The notes: generated by a model from the sequence alone, not told the origin. Shown: positions 47,655-59,990, counted from the stretch's first letter. The stretch: DNA of 64,000 bases from Coprinopsis marcescibilis (GCA_004369085.1 ML210146.1:1178001-1242000); one strand, 5' to 3'. Translations and numbers: made by a program.

Positions 47655-48782
47655 AGGCAAATATTCGAACAAGACGGACATTACCAATTACCCGCCACGC
47701 TGTTGTGCACCCGGAGGACATACCATCGGACCCTTTGCATTATATCCTACATGCTATAACCATATATCTACGCGAAGTATTTACTACCCCTATCTATTGT
47801 TGAGGATTAGTTTGGATCGAACCACTAACAAGTCAAGATCGCTCATTTTTTATTCACGGTATATATGCACTCTCTACAATCATTTTTAATGGGTCTCAAG
47901 TTTATCGAAAATACATTGCCCTGACTAACATCTTCTGCTCTCCTGCGGACACAAATCCTATGACATCACCTCTGACAATGAGAAGTAGTCTGGGCGAAAA
48001 TATTGGCGCCCATGGCATGGAGACCCAAGCCCAAGCCCTCATCTACCCCCGTCTTGGATTGGCAGATTTGTTCCGCACCTCACTAAATATATTCAAGGGA
48101 TCTTTCATAAAAGGACAAGACCCAGATGGAGTTAGCACGGAAGCGAGCTACCTGCCAATCCCTTATCTGTTACGTCCTCGAAGGGCTCGCGATCGGGCAC
48201 TGCACCCAAGGCTGGCTCACCTTTGGCCCACCCTGTTCGACGGCTGGTTTAATGTCCCGATACTTTAATACGCATGTTGGCTGCCACGGGGCATGGACAG
48301 TAACACAAGACCTTCTGCGCTTGGGTCCCGTGGAGTTATAACGGGGAACGAATGCCACGAGTCGGTTACTCACGGTACCTAAAGCTGAAACTGACGCCCA
48401 AGTCTGTGGTCACAAATGGTCAGGATGTTCCGATATTATTACCACACACACAGCAGCCTGTCTCCCTTCAAGCAACCTTAACCCGGCGTTAGCATATTCA
48501 CTCAATACATTTCCAACGCGGCATCAGTCTGAACAAAGCAACTTTTCATAACAGTGCAATGATGTTACAGCACTGATGTTTGGGCGCCTGATAAGGACTC
48601 ATAAGTGATGAGAGCAGAGTGGTATAAATAACGGTGTTTACTCACCCACCTTTCCGTCCCCTTTTCTCCGATGTTGTTCAGGTTGCAAGCCTGCCAGTGG
48701 ATACTTGCATCTGATATCACCGCAGACTACCTCGTTTGTTAAAATCAATCTCAACCATTAAGCTTATAAGACATCATAAGAA
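47655..48782. other. Long intergenic region
   Basis: 1,128 bases without a supported gene. A TATAAATA lies at 48623-48630, about 155 bases before the next ATG on the plus strand. Small open frames around 47960-48370 show no splice-consistent extension or family features. Confidence 0.5.
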
Positions 48783-50353
48783 ATGCGGCCTGCACCTTTT
48801 GGACCCTCAAACCTTCATGGTGGAGCTTGGGATATGGCTCTCCCAGAGCACCCTACCTTGCGATTCCAGCATGACCCTCCCGCGTACCAAGGTGTGGACG
48901 TACATCCGGTAAGTCGCGCGGGTACCGACAGACCTATTGCGCTGCTGAGCTCAACGTCCCTAGCCCTTTATGGACATTCACAGCCTGACACGGTCAGAGC
49001 TCATCGCGCTTATAGAGTCAGAGCGGAGCAGCAGTCACTATACCGACTTTCCTGAAGAGAAAGATGCAATAATCGAATCTCTTCGCGTTCAACTGCAGTC
49101 ATGCGAGCGGCGGAACCAGGAGCTGCAGTCGATGATTCGAGAGCTACGAGCGGAGCTCTCAGCAGTGTCCAACCACGAATGTGGGAGCAACAACCTACCG
49201 AGAAGTGCTGGCACCTCCACTGCCAGTGGCCACTCGCCCATCGTCGAGGTCCGTCGCGGGCACAAGATTTCTTCGGGGTCGAATGGGTACAGTGGAGGTC
49301 GAAACCTCGACAACAGTCCCTCGAACAACTCTGGGAATTCAACGTCTACGGCATCCATCTCGATGAACCCAGACGACACGGGTATCATTGCGAAACTGCA
49401 AACCCTCAACAACACCATCGTGTCCACAGCGACCGTACTGAGCAAGCAGCTTCAATACAACGACCTTCTCATCACTATCCCAGACCGAAGAACAATGGAT
49501 GGGATTCAACAATCCTTCGTGAGGACGTCGTGGGTAGTGGGAGAGAAGATAGCAACCGAACTAGCTTCGCATCCTCTCCCAAAAGATTGTTACGAAGATA
49601 AACCGCCCACGCTGCTGGCACAAATGATGTTCGAGTCTGTGTTCGCCAAATGGTGTGCCTTCATCTTGAGATACATAGACGACGACGTCACAAACGGAGG
49701 TGAGCACGCTGCCATTTCCAGGCCTCTGCGGCTACATGCCTCCATATTCGCTAACCCCTTGACCCTGGTCAATTATAGGCGTAGAAGCGTATAACTGGTA
49801 TCGAGGCATTCAAGAACTTCGCTCTTCCCCTATCACCAACGACAATTGGCTCTCATCAATCATGAATTGCATTCGCGATATCACTTACATCGCAGGATGG
49901 GCATTCAAGTCCAACAGCAACAACGAAGCCAACTTTTCCCTCTCCCCCATTATCATCGCGATCCAGGGGCTTCGAAAGTCCTTGGATGAGCTGTCAACCA
50001 CGCCACAACACCTCGAAGTGCACCTCATCAAAGCAGGTTCCCAATTCGAAACATCGCGCAGCGCCATGGTGGACGCATTTGCGGTTGGGAAGCGAGCTAT
50101 GTTTTCAATTAGACGGAAACCTGTCAGCGGTGACATCGTCGCTGCTTCTACTGGGCTTGGGCTGAAGAGCTTGGCAAACCCGGACAAGCCGCGCACGGTC
50201 GCGCCTCCAAGAATAGTTTTGGAGCGCGCGTTTCTTGATGCATTCTCAAAATCGGCACAATTTGAAGAACCGAGAGTTCGTGTTCGAGTGGGTGGTGGAA
50301 GATCAGCTGCCGTTTCTTCGTCGGTAAAACCAGCGGTCAAAGTCGACGTGTGA
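48783..50353 (+). CDS. Protein of unknown function with N-terminal coiled coil
   Basis: Exons 48783-48908, 48964-49699 and 49779-50353 give 478 aa. Residues about 45-110 form a leucine-rich coiled coil (SLRVQLQSCERRNQELQSMI). A Ser/Asn/Gly-rich linker follows. The C-terminal 300 residues look folded and helical, with KIATELASHPLPKDCYED, MMFESVFAKWCAFILRYID and SSIMNCIRDITYIAGWAF. No membrane segment or signal. Predicted proteins with this layout are common in Agaricomycetes, where they occur in multiple copies, but I know of no assigned role. The start is the first ATG after a TATA box, and all splice sites are canonical. Confidence 0.72.
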
Positions 50354-50574
50354 TTATATACTTTCTATGCACATCATTACCTTACTCCCAAACTTGCATG
50401 TACTCACCAATCTCTTGCATATCATGATATACCCACAAAGCTGTAGTCCATGTGGTCTCGGTGAAAGAGCGTTGCATCATTGCAAGCGAAAGTAACAGGA
50501 CGAACCATTAATACCATGGACGACGCGGAGAAAGTAGTGAAAAACAAACGGACGAAAAAGCTCGGGGCCTGGTT

Positions 50575-51747
50575 TTATCGTTTTCGTTCCAATTTCCATT
50601 TGTATACCCTCGGTTTGTATGTCGCTTCTTCGACTTTGCTCTTCTTCTTCAGAGGTCGTCCTTTTCGGGAATCCAATGCATCCTCGTCATCCCCGCTGTC
50701 ATCCTCGTCACCAAGTTTTTCGACTCCCGAAATCTTCTTTGCGGCGCCCTTGCCCATCATCAAACGCTGCATTTCAAATTCGCGTTGGGTATATCGCAGT
50801 TGGCGATCTCGGACTAAACGAGCACCGAGTTCTTTCAGCAACTTCCTGCGCCTATCTGTGGACGAGGAAGAAGCCGAATCTTCATCGACAGACTTAGAAT
50901 CCTCCCACTCCCCATCTTGGTTGTCTTTTGTCTGTTGTAACTTGCGCCGTTTCTTCGTTCCTGATTCGGGAACCTTCCAACCCAAATCTTCCTCGCCAGA
51001 CTTGGTTCCTTGTGAGGGCGTTGGTTCGGATCCTGGCTTTTCGTTTCGTTTTCTGCCTAAATTGTTGGCTTGGATGATGCCAAGTTGAGGTAAATCCAGG
51101 ACAATTTCTGGGACAAGAATAACATACCCTCCTCCATGCTTTCGGCGAAAACGACGTGTTTTGTGACTGAGCGACTGCGTTTCTTTCCCTTTGACGATTG
51201 CGAGATGATACCGGTTTCTTGAAGAAGTTCGTATTCGTCTTCGTCTAGACCTTCTTCAGAATCATCATTGACTAAGTTAGCCATGTCTGTCAACTGGCGC
51301 TTGAGCCTGTCGATTTTCTAGAGGGCATTAGAACGCGTGGAGTGTGATTAAGAAGTCTTGCTCACTTTGAGGTTGGACGTTTGCATAGTGCGAACATAAT
51401 TTTCGTCCTGTGTCTTGAGCAGCTTGACCATATCGGTTGGAAGAGCAGTATTGCCCCGATCTTTTACATGGACCCCCCGCTGAAAAGGTATAAGCAGAAT
51501 ACGCGTTAAAGAGTGGAATACATACCTTGGTCTTCTCCTTGTTCATAGAAAAGTAGAATTCATCCTTATTTCGCTCAGCAGCCTTCTGCCTGAGACGGGT
51601 AAGGCGGTCCTGCTTGGAATGGTAGTCCTTTGCACGCTGCACATAGTCCTTATGCTTCTCGAGAAAGCCAAGTTTTGACCTGTGGGCGAGCTGGGAACGC
51701 TCCTTGTGGTTTCGCCTGTGGAGGGAATTGCGCAGAGAGGAAGTCAT
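50575..51747 (-). CDS. UTP11: U3 snoRNP protein Utp11
   Basis: Component of the small-subunit processome needed for 18S rRNA maturation, nucleolar. Exons 51526-51747, 51366-51479, 51128-51317 and 50575-51056 give 335 aa. The N-terminus is diagnostic: [20 protein letters not shown], then [31 protein letters not shown] and [16 protein letters not shown]. The middle has [10 protein letters not shown]. The C-terminal block ([20 protein letters not shown]) is also conserved, and the protein ends in a basic [11 protein letters not shown]. An acidic insert ([13 protein letters not shown]) precedes the tail. The start is 173 bases from that of the divergent WRKY-like gene. Confidence 0.95.
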
Positions 51748-51920
51748 GGTTAGCGCTGAAAAAGGACAAGATTGTGTGCGGTGGGATAGTGGAGGGCGTG
51801 GGAAAAGAGTTGAGTTTATCAAAATCGTCTCAAAAGGGCGAGAATTGGCAACGATTTTCTGCCGGATCGATAACTGGGTCGAATCCGAGTGGAAATCCAG
51901 CCTTATTTTTTGGGCCCTAA

Positions 51921-53416
51921 ATGGCTTTTCAGCAGTTTCGGCTGGGAGATCTCAATTCTCTTCACCAGCCAATTACTATTCAAGATCCTGCTCCTACTCA
52001 TACTACCTTTGCTACAAACCCCACAAAGTCTGTGTCGGCTACAAAGCAGCCGTACGGCTCAGGCGACACCGACGACGGATACACCCTAGTCTTCTCAAAT
52101 CTTGACGCTTTCCAGGCATGGCGAGAGCAGGAGGAGGAGAGGAATATGGTCGAGTTCGTCAAAGTCAGTCTTTGTCTTTCTGACAAGTTCCCCGGCATAT
52201 TCATGCCCAGACCAGGGTGACACCCATGGAAGCAAGGCCGTTCCACCCCGCTTCAAGGATCATACCAAGCTCGTATGTGCCCGCCATTCTCGTAGCGGCA
52301 GGAAAAAGTATGTCAAGAAGCATCCTGAGCGGGTTAGAAAGGTTCCTAGCAGAAAGGTAAGTCGTTACCCTGTGGCATTTCATCCATTCCTCTCATCATC
52401 GCCCCAAGCTCGAAGGCCAAGGTTGCCCCGCTTCAATAAGCTACAAGACCTACTTTGACACTGAAGAAGTCCGCGCTTGCTGTATGAAGATCTCGACTCT
52501 GTTTCGTGCGCTATATTGACCAGAACACATAGATATTTCACAGCATTCGCATGAAATCGGTATTTCTAATCTACCTTTCACGAGGCGGGGCAGGAAGGCT
52601 GCAGTTGAACAAGAGAAGGAGAAACGTGCAGCGACTGTCAAGACTTCTCTGCAGCAACAACCACACTCCAGCTCATCCAGTGCTGCGAGCGTACCGCCAG
52701 AAACGCCTACTCCTCATCTCGCCAGCCCACATCTCGCCAGTCCTCATCTCGCTAGCCCTCATCTCGCCAGCCCCCAGCCAATGGCCTCTCCACAGATGCA
52801 GCAGATGCAACCTCAAGCACACTCCCCACAACTGCAGCACCAGCAGCAGCACCAGCAGCATCAACAGCACCAGCAACACCAGCCACATCAGCCACATCAA
52901 CAACAACACCAGCAGCAGCAGCAGCAGCATCAACAGCAGCAGCAGCAACACCAACAGCAGCAGCATCAGCAGCTCCAGCAACAGGTTGCCCCTACGGCCA
53001 CTACCAGCCAACAGCAGATGACGTCCTTTTCTTCGGCTGTATCAATGCTTGCACCACTGCCAAGCCAACAGGTGTACCCTTCGACACAGCAACAGCAGTA
53101 CGCTCAGTCATACAATATGACCTATCCCCAGGTTCCACAACAACCTGGTCTTGCCAACGAGCGCTGGGACAATATGAACGTTTTATTCTCGACGGTTCGG
53201 GAGCATGCCAGAACCTTTGAGTACCCATCTGCGAGCGTGGCAGCACTGGAAACCGTCTTGATTCGTCTCTATCTCGAAAGTCCGATGGTGGTGGGCACGC
53301 CGACACCAAACCTCGGGGCCATGTTGTCGCATGCGGCTAGTATGGGCGCCCGAGGCCAAATTGCGCAGCAGAACCCGGGGGCAGACGGGACTGTTCAAAG
53401 CAATGGAAACCAATAG
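51921..53416 (+). CDS. WRKY/GCM/FAR1-like DNA-binding domain protein with His/Gln-rich tail
   Basis: Exons 51921-52163, 52216-52356, 52409-52481 and 52533-53416 give 446 aa. Residues about 55-195 carry a pattern found in the FAR1/WRKY-GCM1 superfamily: a [16 protein letters not shown] start, a first Cys in [15 protein letters not shown], a second in GQGCPAS, a third in [15 protein letters not shown] with the closing H-x-H. The last motif exists only after removal of the third intron, so the domain is hidden in unspliced DNA. A basic segment (FTRRGRK) follows. The rest is a low-complexity activator-like region: four HLASP units, then about 50 residues of only His and Gln, then a Gln/Ser-rich stretch. 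The C-terminal 90 residues are helical ([18 protein letters not shown]). A transcription factor, or a domesticated MULE-type transposase domain, is plausible. Confidence 0.72.
52712..52771 (+). repeat. Four tandem 15-base repeats coding for HLASP
   Basis: Head-to-tail copies of a 15-base unit (CCTCATCTCGCCAGC with point differences) inside the Gln-rich gene. Being a multiple of three, copy-number change would keep frame. Confidence 0.8.
52837..52987 (+). repeat. CAG/CAC trinucleotide tract coding for poly-His/Gln
   Basis: About 150 bases made almost only of CAG, CAA, CAC and CAT codons. Mixed CAG/CAA use would slow slippage. Likely length-polymorphic. Confidence 0.8.
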
Positions 53417-53740
53417 ATCTGTATTCTCTCTCTCGTGCTCTCTTTGGGTATTTAATGGTGCACTGTAGCTTTCCAGTTGGATGACCACTAGACGTTTATG
53501 TATTTGTTGACGCTCGCTGCTATCGTTCTCATGTAGTTTTAACTAGCATTAAATTGTATCTTGTATTGACCGAAATCCGGCGATGATGTCACGACATTAG
53601 ATGATGCTATGACCGAGTGGGTTCCAGTACTTGATTCCGCTTGGCCACTCTGTTATCGCCCAAATGGGACTCCGAGCAATCCGAGTCAAATCGAATACAG
53701 TGGCCCTGCTCACTCTCTTACTTTCTCCTGGTGCCTAACC
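53417..53740. other. Intergenic region between co-directional genes
   Basis: 324 bases: 3' flank of the WRKY-like gene and promoter of the LSB5-like gene. No TATA box or other feature recognised. Confidence 0.4.
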
Positions 53741-55608
53741 ATGTCTTCATTCAGCTTCAAGCAAGCATTTGGCAGAGAAAAACCACATGTGGGGCTTTCA
53801 GCTATCTTATACAGGATCACCTCGTAATTCACGCACAATCGCAGTCCTCAATCACCGATTGGGTAGAAATCCTCACTGGATCCAACATCGCTGAAGAGGC
53901 ATACGATGGGCAAGTATTCAACCCTTTTAATCTCTCAAGACAAGCTAACGTCGTTGGGTTCTAGAATTCCTGAACTAGTGGAGTCGATTAACCTTCAGGT
54001 CTCTGGGTAGGTTGATTGACTGGATAACACACAAGACCGTTCACCCCTCAGACCTTTCTTCTCTGTCTAGACCAAATGAAGCCTCCCGGGCACTGCGGAA
54101 GAAGCTGAAGCATGGAAATGCTCATCAGCAATATCGTGCACTTGTGGTTCGTAGCCCTCGTTGCTCGTGAAACCCTGTGGTTCCCAACTCCTCACCCTCG
54201 GCTTTGCCTATTAGCTTCTCAAGGCTCTCGTCGAGAACTGCGGTGCCAAGTTTCAAGGTACGTGTCCGCCGCATGATGTATTCCCTTGCCAGAGAAGTCT
54301 GTGTGCTCATAAAAGGCCACCTACTATAGCTGCGTTCTCTGATTCCCAACTCGTCGACACTTTCCGTCTGGTCGCCTCCGACCTTCCTGGCGAGAAACGG
54401 GTCAAGAAAAAGCTTCGATTGGTTTTAGCTGGCTGGCGTGAACAGTACAAAGACGACCCTTCCATGGCATACTTTGCTTCCCTCTACAAGCAATGCCGCA
54501 TCGACGAAACTAGGACCGACGGCGAATTGTACAACCTCCTCGTCCACGTTGATACACAAAAGGAGATGCAGGCGAAGAAAGCCAAGGCCAAAGAAGAGAG
54601 GCAACGTGAACGAGAGCTTCGTAAAGCCAAAGAGCAAGAGGAACGGAACAGGCCGCAGCCTAAACCCAAGGTCAGGCGGGTTCCGTTTGATTTCGAAAGG
54701 GTATGTGCACTCAAGCTGTGGGCACAACTGGGACCAACGATATTTACCGGTGTAACCTAGGACAAACCAAAGGTGCAAGAAGCTATCGTTCAGGCTACCC
54801 AGGCATCCAGCAACTTGATAAACGCAATCACTGCAAGTGGCACCTCACTCTCTCCTGTTTTATGACAACTGACTGTTCGTTAGCTCGTGAACCTCGAAAA
54901 GGAAACCCTGGAAGAGAATGGGAGGGTGCAAGAATGCTTAGCGAAAGCAAAGCAAGCAATGAAGATCATTATTCGCTTTACTCAGGTATTCGAGGCCCAT
55001 GTCCTCCCTTTACCCTCGCTAACACGCAGCTTCAGCTGGTAGAGAACGAAGATTTTATTGGCACCCTGATCGAGACCAACGAGCGTGTAGTGATGGCGCT
55101 GGAGACCTACAACCAGATTGTATCAGCCGGACAAGACCCTGACGACGCCACCAAGGAGATTGCATCGAGCTTAGCGGCAACCACACTGGAAACGAAGGAA
55201 GTCAAAGCAACAAATCCCACACACGCGAGTTATCGCAGTCAGAGTCCGCCTGATAGTCCCTCAGTACATCCCGACCTCGAAGACCTTCAGTTCGGAGCGC
55301 TAGGACAATCGTCCAACAGGCTACCTCCTCCCATTCAACCTTCCAAGCGCTACTCTGACGAAGACAACGAGGAAGCGATCGACAACCGCGGCTCGTTGTC
55401 CGACTTTAGCGATTACGAGTCCTCAGACGGAGAAACTCGTAACGTCAAGGCGGGCCCTTCGACAGCACGCAAGTCGTATGTCGCAGTGTCTGACGATGAA
55501 GGGGATATTCATAGATACACAAGCTCGCATAGCAAAGTCAAGTCACCACCGGCGGAGGAAGATCCGTTCGCGGATCCCTTTGCCGACGAGTTGGCCGTTA
55601 AGAAATAG
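53741..55608 (+). CDS. VHS-GAT domain protein, Lsb5-like
   Basis: Adaptor of the endosomal/actin interface related to yeast Lsb5 and to GGA proteins. Nine exons (53741-53788, 53845-53909, 53965-54006, 54071-54146, 54215-54257, 54330-54700, 54761-54832, 54884-54985, 55036-55608) give 463 aa. VHS domain: SSITDWVEILTGSNIAEEAY, IPELVESINLQV, EASRALRKKLKHGNAHQQY, LLKALVENCG and FSDSQLVDTFRLVA. A charged helix (KAKAKEERQRERELRKAKEQ) leads to a GAT-type helical bundle (VQEAIVQATQASSNLINAIT, then ENEDFIGTLIETNERV). The tail is acidic and disordered and ends with a DPFADPFADEL motif, the kind that binds clathrin adaptors. Two introns (53910-53964 and 54833-54883) have GC donors, both followed by AAGT; no GT alternative keeps frame. 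Confidence 0.92.
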
Positions 55609-55697
55609 TCATCTAGTTAACTTTGTAAATCAAGTTATTTATCACCTTGGCCGCGGAAGAGTGAAGTAGTAGTATTGATAAACATTCCGGATCGCAT

Positions 55698-57300
55698 CTA
55701 TGCGTCGTTCCACTCGAGTCGCATCCGCTTGCTTGACGTGAGTCCCGGCCAGAACGGTTTCAAGGCTTCAGGGAGGCGAAGACCTATTGCTTTGCCCGAT
55801 TCGTCGAAAAGAGCGCCATTTTCAAGTAAAGCGACGATCAGACGGGGAATGGCTGCTGCTGTACCGTTGAGAGTGTGTGCAAAGGGTAACTTTGAGTCGA
55901 AGTCCTTGTCTTTAACCTGTGGACGATACCGAATATGCAGGCGACGAGACTGATAGTCCGTGCAATTCGAAAGCGAGGTGACTTCACCCCAGCTTCCTCT
56001 GCCTGGCATCCAAGCTTCCATATCGTACTTTCGATACGCACTGGCTCCAAGCTCTTCGGTTGGCATGTCCAATATCCTGCAGCGTCGTTCAGCCACTAGC
56101 CAAAAAGGTCTGCTCGGACAATGCTTACCGGAAGTGTAGGTTGAGGCCAGATAAAACCTCGGTTTGTATCTGTCTAAGCTCTTCCATCATAGCTTCGCTG
56201 GCCTCGGCGTCCGTGACAGCGAACAGCTCAACCTTTGTAAACTGGTGCACGCGATAGAGGCCACGAGTGTCAGCCGAACGGGCGCCAGCTTCTTGGCGGA
56301 ACGCATGTCCAATGCCTACGTATTTCAGAGGAAGCGAGGCTTGAGGATAGACTTTGTTGGCAAACATCCCAGCGAGAGGTATTTCAGCTGTCCCCGATAG
56401 GATAAGCAGAGGCGCAGTCTCGTGATTTGGGACCAGGTGGTACATGTGCGAGACGGGGTTCTCTGAAGAGTCCCGTGGCTGGAATCCACACCGGATTGCA
56501 ACGTCCGAACGGACGACATCTGGTGTTGTGGTTGGTGTGAAGCCGTGTTTGATCGCGATGGACATGGCGTAGTTGGAGAGTGCCATCTCGAGGAGAGCCG
56601 CTTCGTTTTTTAGAAAGTACCATGACGAGCCGGTGACAGTTGCTCCGCTCTCGAGGTCGAGGAGGTCAAGCTGTTTTGCGATTGCAACGTGATCGCGTTG
56701 AGGGTCTGCTTCCCGCATGGGTGGGCCATGTACGCCCGTTACGACAGCTTCTGACTCTGGGCCAACTGGAACACCAGGGTGTGTCTCGTTTGGAACTTGC
56801 AGAGCATACGTTTGGTAGAGCTGCTCGAGCTCCTGGAGCCTGGTCTGCAGCTTCTGGACATGCAGCTTCAAGGCTGCAGCTTCCTGACGTGCTTGCCCCC
56901 TCTCTTCATCATTTGAAGCCGTCCGAATTCGGTCCCCAATTTGAGATTGCTGATGACGTTGAGAATTCAGCTCCTTCGAGACGCGCTTTGCGTCCTCGTA
57001 CACGGAGGAGAACGCCCGGAGGTCGGTCTCGGAGACAGCTGCTGCTCGTTTTTGTGCATTGAGTATGGCAGAACCGACGTTCTCGGCCAAGGCTCTGTAG
57101 TCCAGTCGGGGTGGTGGTAGCTCGCTGTTCTGCAGGGCATCTCCAGTTGACTTTGTTGATTTAGGGCGTTGGGAAATGCGCTTGGCTCATGGAAGAAGAT
57201 TAGGCTCGGAAAGTAGTGGGAGGGTAGAGGTGCAGTTACCTGTGCATGTCTTGAGTGAGCGAGAACATGGCTGCCAACCGCGTCGGAGGATTGGCGACAT
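55698..57300 (-). CDS. Seryl-tRNA synthetase, mitochondrial
   Basis: Class II synthetase that charges mitochondrial tRNA-Ser. Exons 57240-57300, 56129-57185 and 55698-56076 give 498 aa. The N-terminus is Arg/Ser-rich without acids ([18 protein letters not shown]), a mitochondrial presequence. An antiparallel coiled-coil arm follows ([20 protein letters not shown]). Motif 1 lies near [14 protein letters not shown]; motif 2 includes [26 protein letters not shown] with the ATP-binding Arg; motif 3 is [20 protein letters not shown] (last conserved Arg present). [16 protein letters not shown] is family-specific. The cytosolic enzyme would lack the presequence and differ in the tail. The intron 1 acceptor (CATGAG) was chosen for frame; it lies in the disordered presequence, so an error there would hardly matter. 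The divergent promoter shared with RFC2 is only 135 bases. Confidence 0.92.
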
Positions 57301-57435
57301 TGCGAGGATGATGACAGCGCCAACTTTCGACCACTTTGCGGGTGACGGTGAAGCGGCCCGATAAAGCCGCCACTGGTTCCAGGCGCGTGTTGGTGACGCG
57401 ACGCGTTTTCCTTTCATTTGAACCTCAACATCGAC

Positions 57436-58871
57436 ATGTCCACCTCAACGAGCAAGGGCAAGGCCACAAACGGTGTGGCTGAAGTGGGATATGAACTCCC
57501 ATGGTGCGTCGTGTCCGAATCAGTTGTTGCTGTACCTAAACGTTGGATCTAGGGTCGAAAAGTATCGTCCACAAGTGCTGGACGACGTTGTTGGAAACTC
57601 GGACACAATTGAACGACTAAAGGTCATTGCTAGGGAGGGAAATTGCCCTCATATAATCATATCTGTACGGGCTTCTTTTCTGCTCACGGCCACCACGCTT
57701 GCTCACAGGTGGTCTAGGGCATGCCAGGTATCGGCAAGACGACAAGCATTCATTGCTTGGCTCATCAACTACTGGGAGATGCATACAAAGAAGGTGTTCT
57801 AGAACTGAACGCATCAGACGAGCGGTGAGCAGTGTTCTGTGCTGTTAATAAAGCTTGCCTCATGTCTGCTAGTGGTATCGACGTAGTGCGGAATAAGATC
57901 AAAGCCTTTGCCCAGAAGAAGGTGACTCTGCCACCAGGCAGACACAAGATTATCATCCTCGACGAGGCTGATAGGTACGTAACCGACCACGATCCGTCTT
58001 TCTGGGACTTTAATGGCAAATGCAGCATGACACCTGGTGCGCAACAAGCACTCCGGCGGACAATGGAAATCTTTTCAAACACGACGCGGTTCTGCCTTGC
58101 GTGCAACATGAGCAACAAAATCATCGAGCCTATCCAAAGTAGATGCGCCATTCTCCGCTATGCCAAACTCCGGGATCAGGAGGTCCTGAAGCGGTTGTTG
58201 GAGATTTGCGAAATGGAAAAGGTGAGTTTTGGTTCGCTCCGAAAGGTGGATGTGCTTAAGATGAAGGACAGGTGGAGCACAATGACGATGGGCTTACTGC
58301 TCTGATCTTTACAGCAGAAGGCGATATGCGACAGGCGATCAACAACCTGCAATCGACGCATTCAGGGTTTGGCTTTGTATCCGGTGACAATGTGTTCAAA
58401 GTCTGTGATCAGCCACACCCTATTGTGGTGCAGGCGATGATTCGAGGGTGTCTGAAAGGTGACGTTGATGTAGCGTTGGAGAAGCTTCATGAACTCTGGG
58501 ATCAAGGGTACAGCGCAGTAGATATCGTTGTTACCCTTTTCAGGGTCGTCAAGACATTCGACGAGTAAGTTGTTCTTGGCTTTCAGAGATGCTTGCATTA
58601 ATCTGCTTGCAGCATGGCTGAATACACAAAACTGGAGTACATCAAGGCAAGTCACGCGATGCTTCTGTCATTTGAAAGTTTTGTTGAAAGTGTACTTTTA
58701 GGAAGTCGGGTTTACACACATGCGGATATTGGAAGGTGTTGGGACACTGATTCAACTTGCGGGTCTGGTGGCTCGCCTGTGCAGGATGGTACGCGGTCTA
58801 CATGATACGGGGAAAAATTCGCATCGCTCACCCCTTTACAGAATATTAAACCGGAGCTTCTGAAGGTATAG
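57436..58871 (+). CDS. RFC2: Replication factor C small subunit (human RFC2 / yeast Rfc4)
   Basis: AAA+ subunit of the clamp loader that opens PCNA at primer ends. Nine exons (57436-57503, 57553-57664, 57718-57824, 57873-57974, 58026-58221, 58272-58564, 58613-58646, 58702-58788, 58842-58871) give 342 aa, like the human protein. Landmarks: YELPWVEKYRP; Walker [29 protein letters not shown]; Walker [26 protein letters not shown]; the SRC arginine finger in [30 protein letters not shown]; and [10 protein letters not shown]. Close similarity to human RFC2 rather than RFC4 or RFC5 runs through the whole length. The seventh intron (58647-58701) begins GCAAGT after AAG; it joins EYIK to EVGFTHM. The last short exon (NIKPELLKV) is preferred to a read-through tail. 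Confidence 0.96.
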
Positions 58872-58990
58872 GTTGCCACATAAATTTAATAGTACCTCGG
58901 ACTTGTCACTAATTAGTTATCTTGATTACTCATCGCTCCGAGTATGTTGTGTAAAGTCAGCTATTTGCTTTCTGTAATGAACCACTTTGA

Positions 58991-59874
58991 ATGGCTGCTG
59001 CACAAGATTCACCTGTCACGAAGCGGCTTGCGACGGTGAAGAAGATTATTCTTGTGCTTTCGGGGAAAGGAGGAGTGGGGAAATCGTCGGTATCTGTGCA
59101 GCTGGCGTTGAATCTGTATGGGTCGTCGCCCACTGCACGGGTTGGGATTCTGGATGTAGATCTGACAGGACCGTCGATTCCGCGAATGCTGGGAGTAGAT
59201 GGACAGGCGGTGCATCAAAGCAGCAGCGGATGGGTGCCGGTGTACGCAGACGGAGCGGCCGGACGATTATCATGCATGAGCGTAGGATTTCTCCTGAAGA
59301 AGAAGGGAGATTCCGTTGTGTGGAGAGGGCCGAAGAAGAACGGGATGATCAGACAATTCCTGAGCGATGTGCGGTGGGGCGATCTGGACTATCTGGTGAT
59401 AGACACGCCTCCTGGTACGTACAGAGGTGGACTGTTAGGATTTGGATCTAAATTGTGATTTACGCAGGGACCTCGGACGAGCATCTATCATTAATGGAGC
59501 ACCTAGCTGGGGTGCACTCACGGCTGTGTGCTGTTATCGTAACGACGCCGCAAGCAGTTGCGCTTATGGATGTAATGAAGTGTCTGTCGTTCACACGGAC
59601 TGTGAACCTGCCAGTGGTCGGGTTAATTGAGAACATGAGTGGATATGCATGCCCCTGCTGTGGGGAAATCCAGAATGTATTCTCGACGGGAGGCGGACGG
59701 GAAATGGCGCGAAGAGAAGAGCTGCAGTTCCTGGGAAGTCTGCCGGTGGACACGGAGCTGGTTGAGCTTCTGGATGGCGGAAAAGAAAGCGGCGAGGGAT
59801 TCCAATTGCTGGAAAGATATCAAAAGACACCGACTGCCAAGTTGTTCGGTGACATCTGTTCTTTAGTTTGTTGA
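58991..59874 (+). CDS. CFD1: Cytosolic Fe-S cluster assembly ATPase Cfd1 (NUBP2)
   Basis: P-loop scaffold that, with Nbp35, builds 4Fe-4S clusters for cytosolic and nuclear proteins. Exons 58991-59414 and 59468-59874 give 276 aa. The N-terminus reaches the deviant Walker A quickly ([17 protein letters not shown]), with no N-terminal ferredoxin-like Cys cluster, which separates Cfd1 from Nbp35. Other motifs: [47 protein letters not shown] and the cluster-bridging GYACPCCGE (C-x2-C at the dimer interface, plus one inner Cys). Known clients of this pathway include DNA polymerases and helicases. Confidence 0.97.
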
Positions 59875-59990
59875 ATACAAATCGACTGCCTCGTTCCAAA
59901 TTTCTCACGTCCGGAAGTGTACAGGCTTGGTTGAGTCTGATTTTGTTCGTCTTGCCATGTTCCCGCCCGCCATTTTCGTCTCTAATAGCC

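Noticed and set aside
47960..48370. Small plus-strand open frames in the 1.1 kb gap before 48783
   Set aside because: No splice-supported extension, no signal peptide and no recognisable composition; likely chance.
58789..58863. Read-through C-terminus of RFC2 ending in a basic tail at 58863
   Set aside because: A canonical intron 58789-58841 gives a shorter end, NIKPELLKV, which fits the family better.
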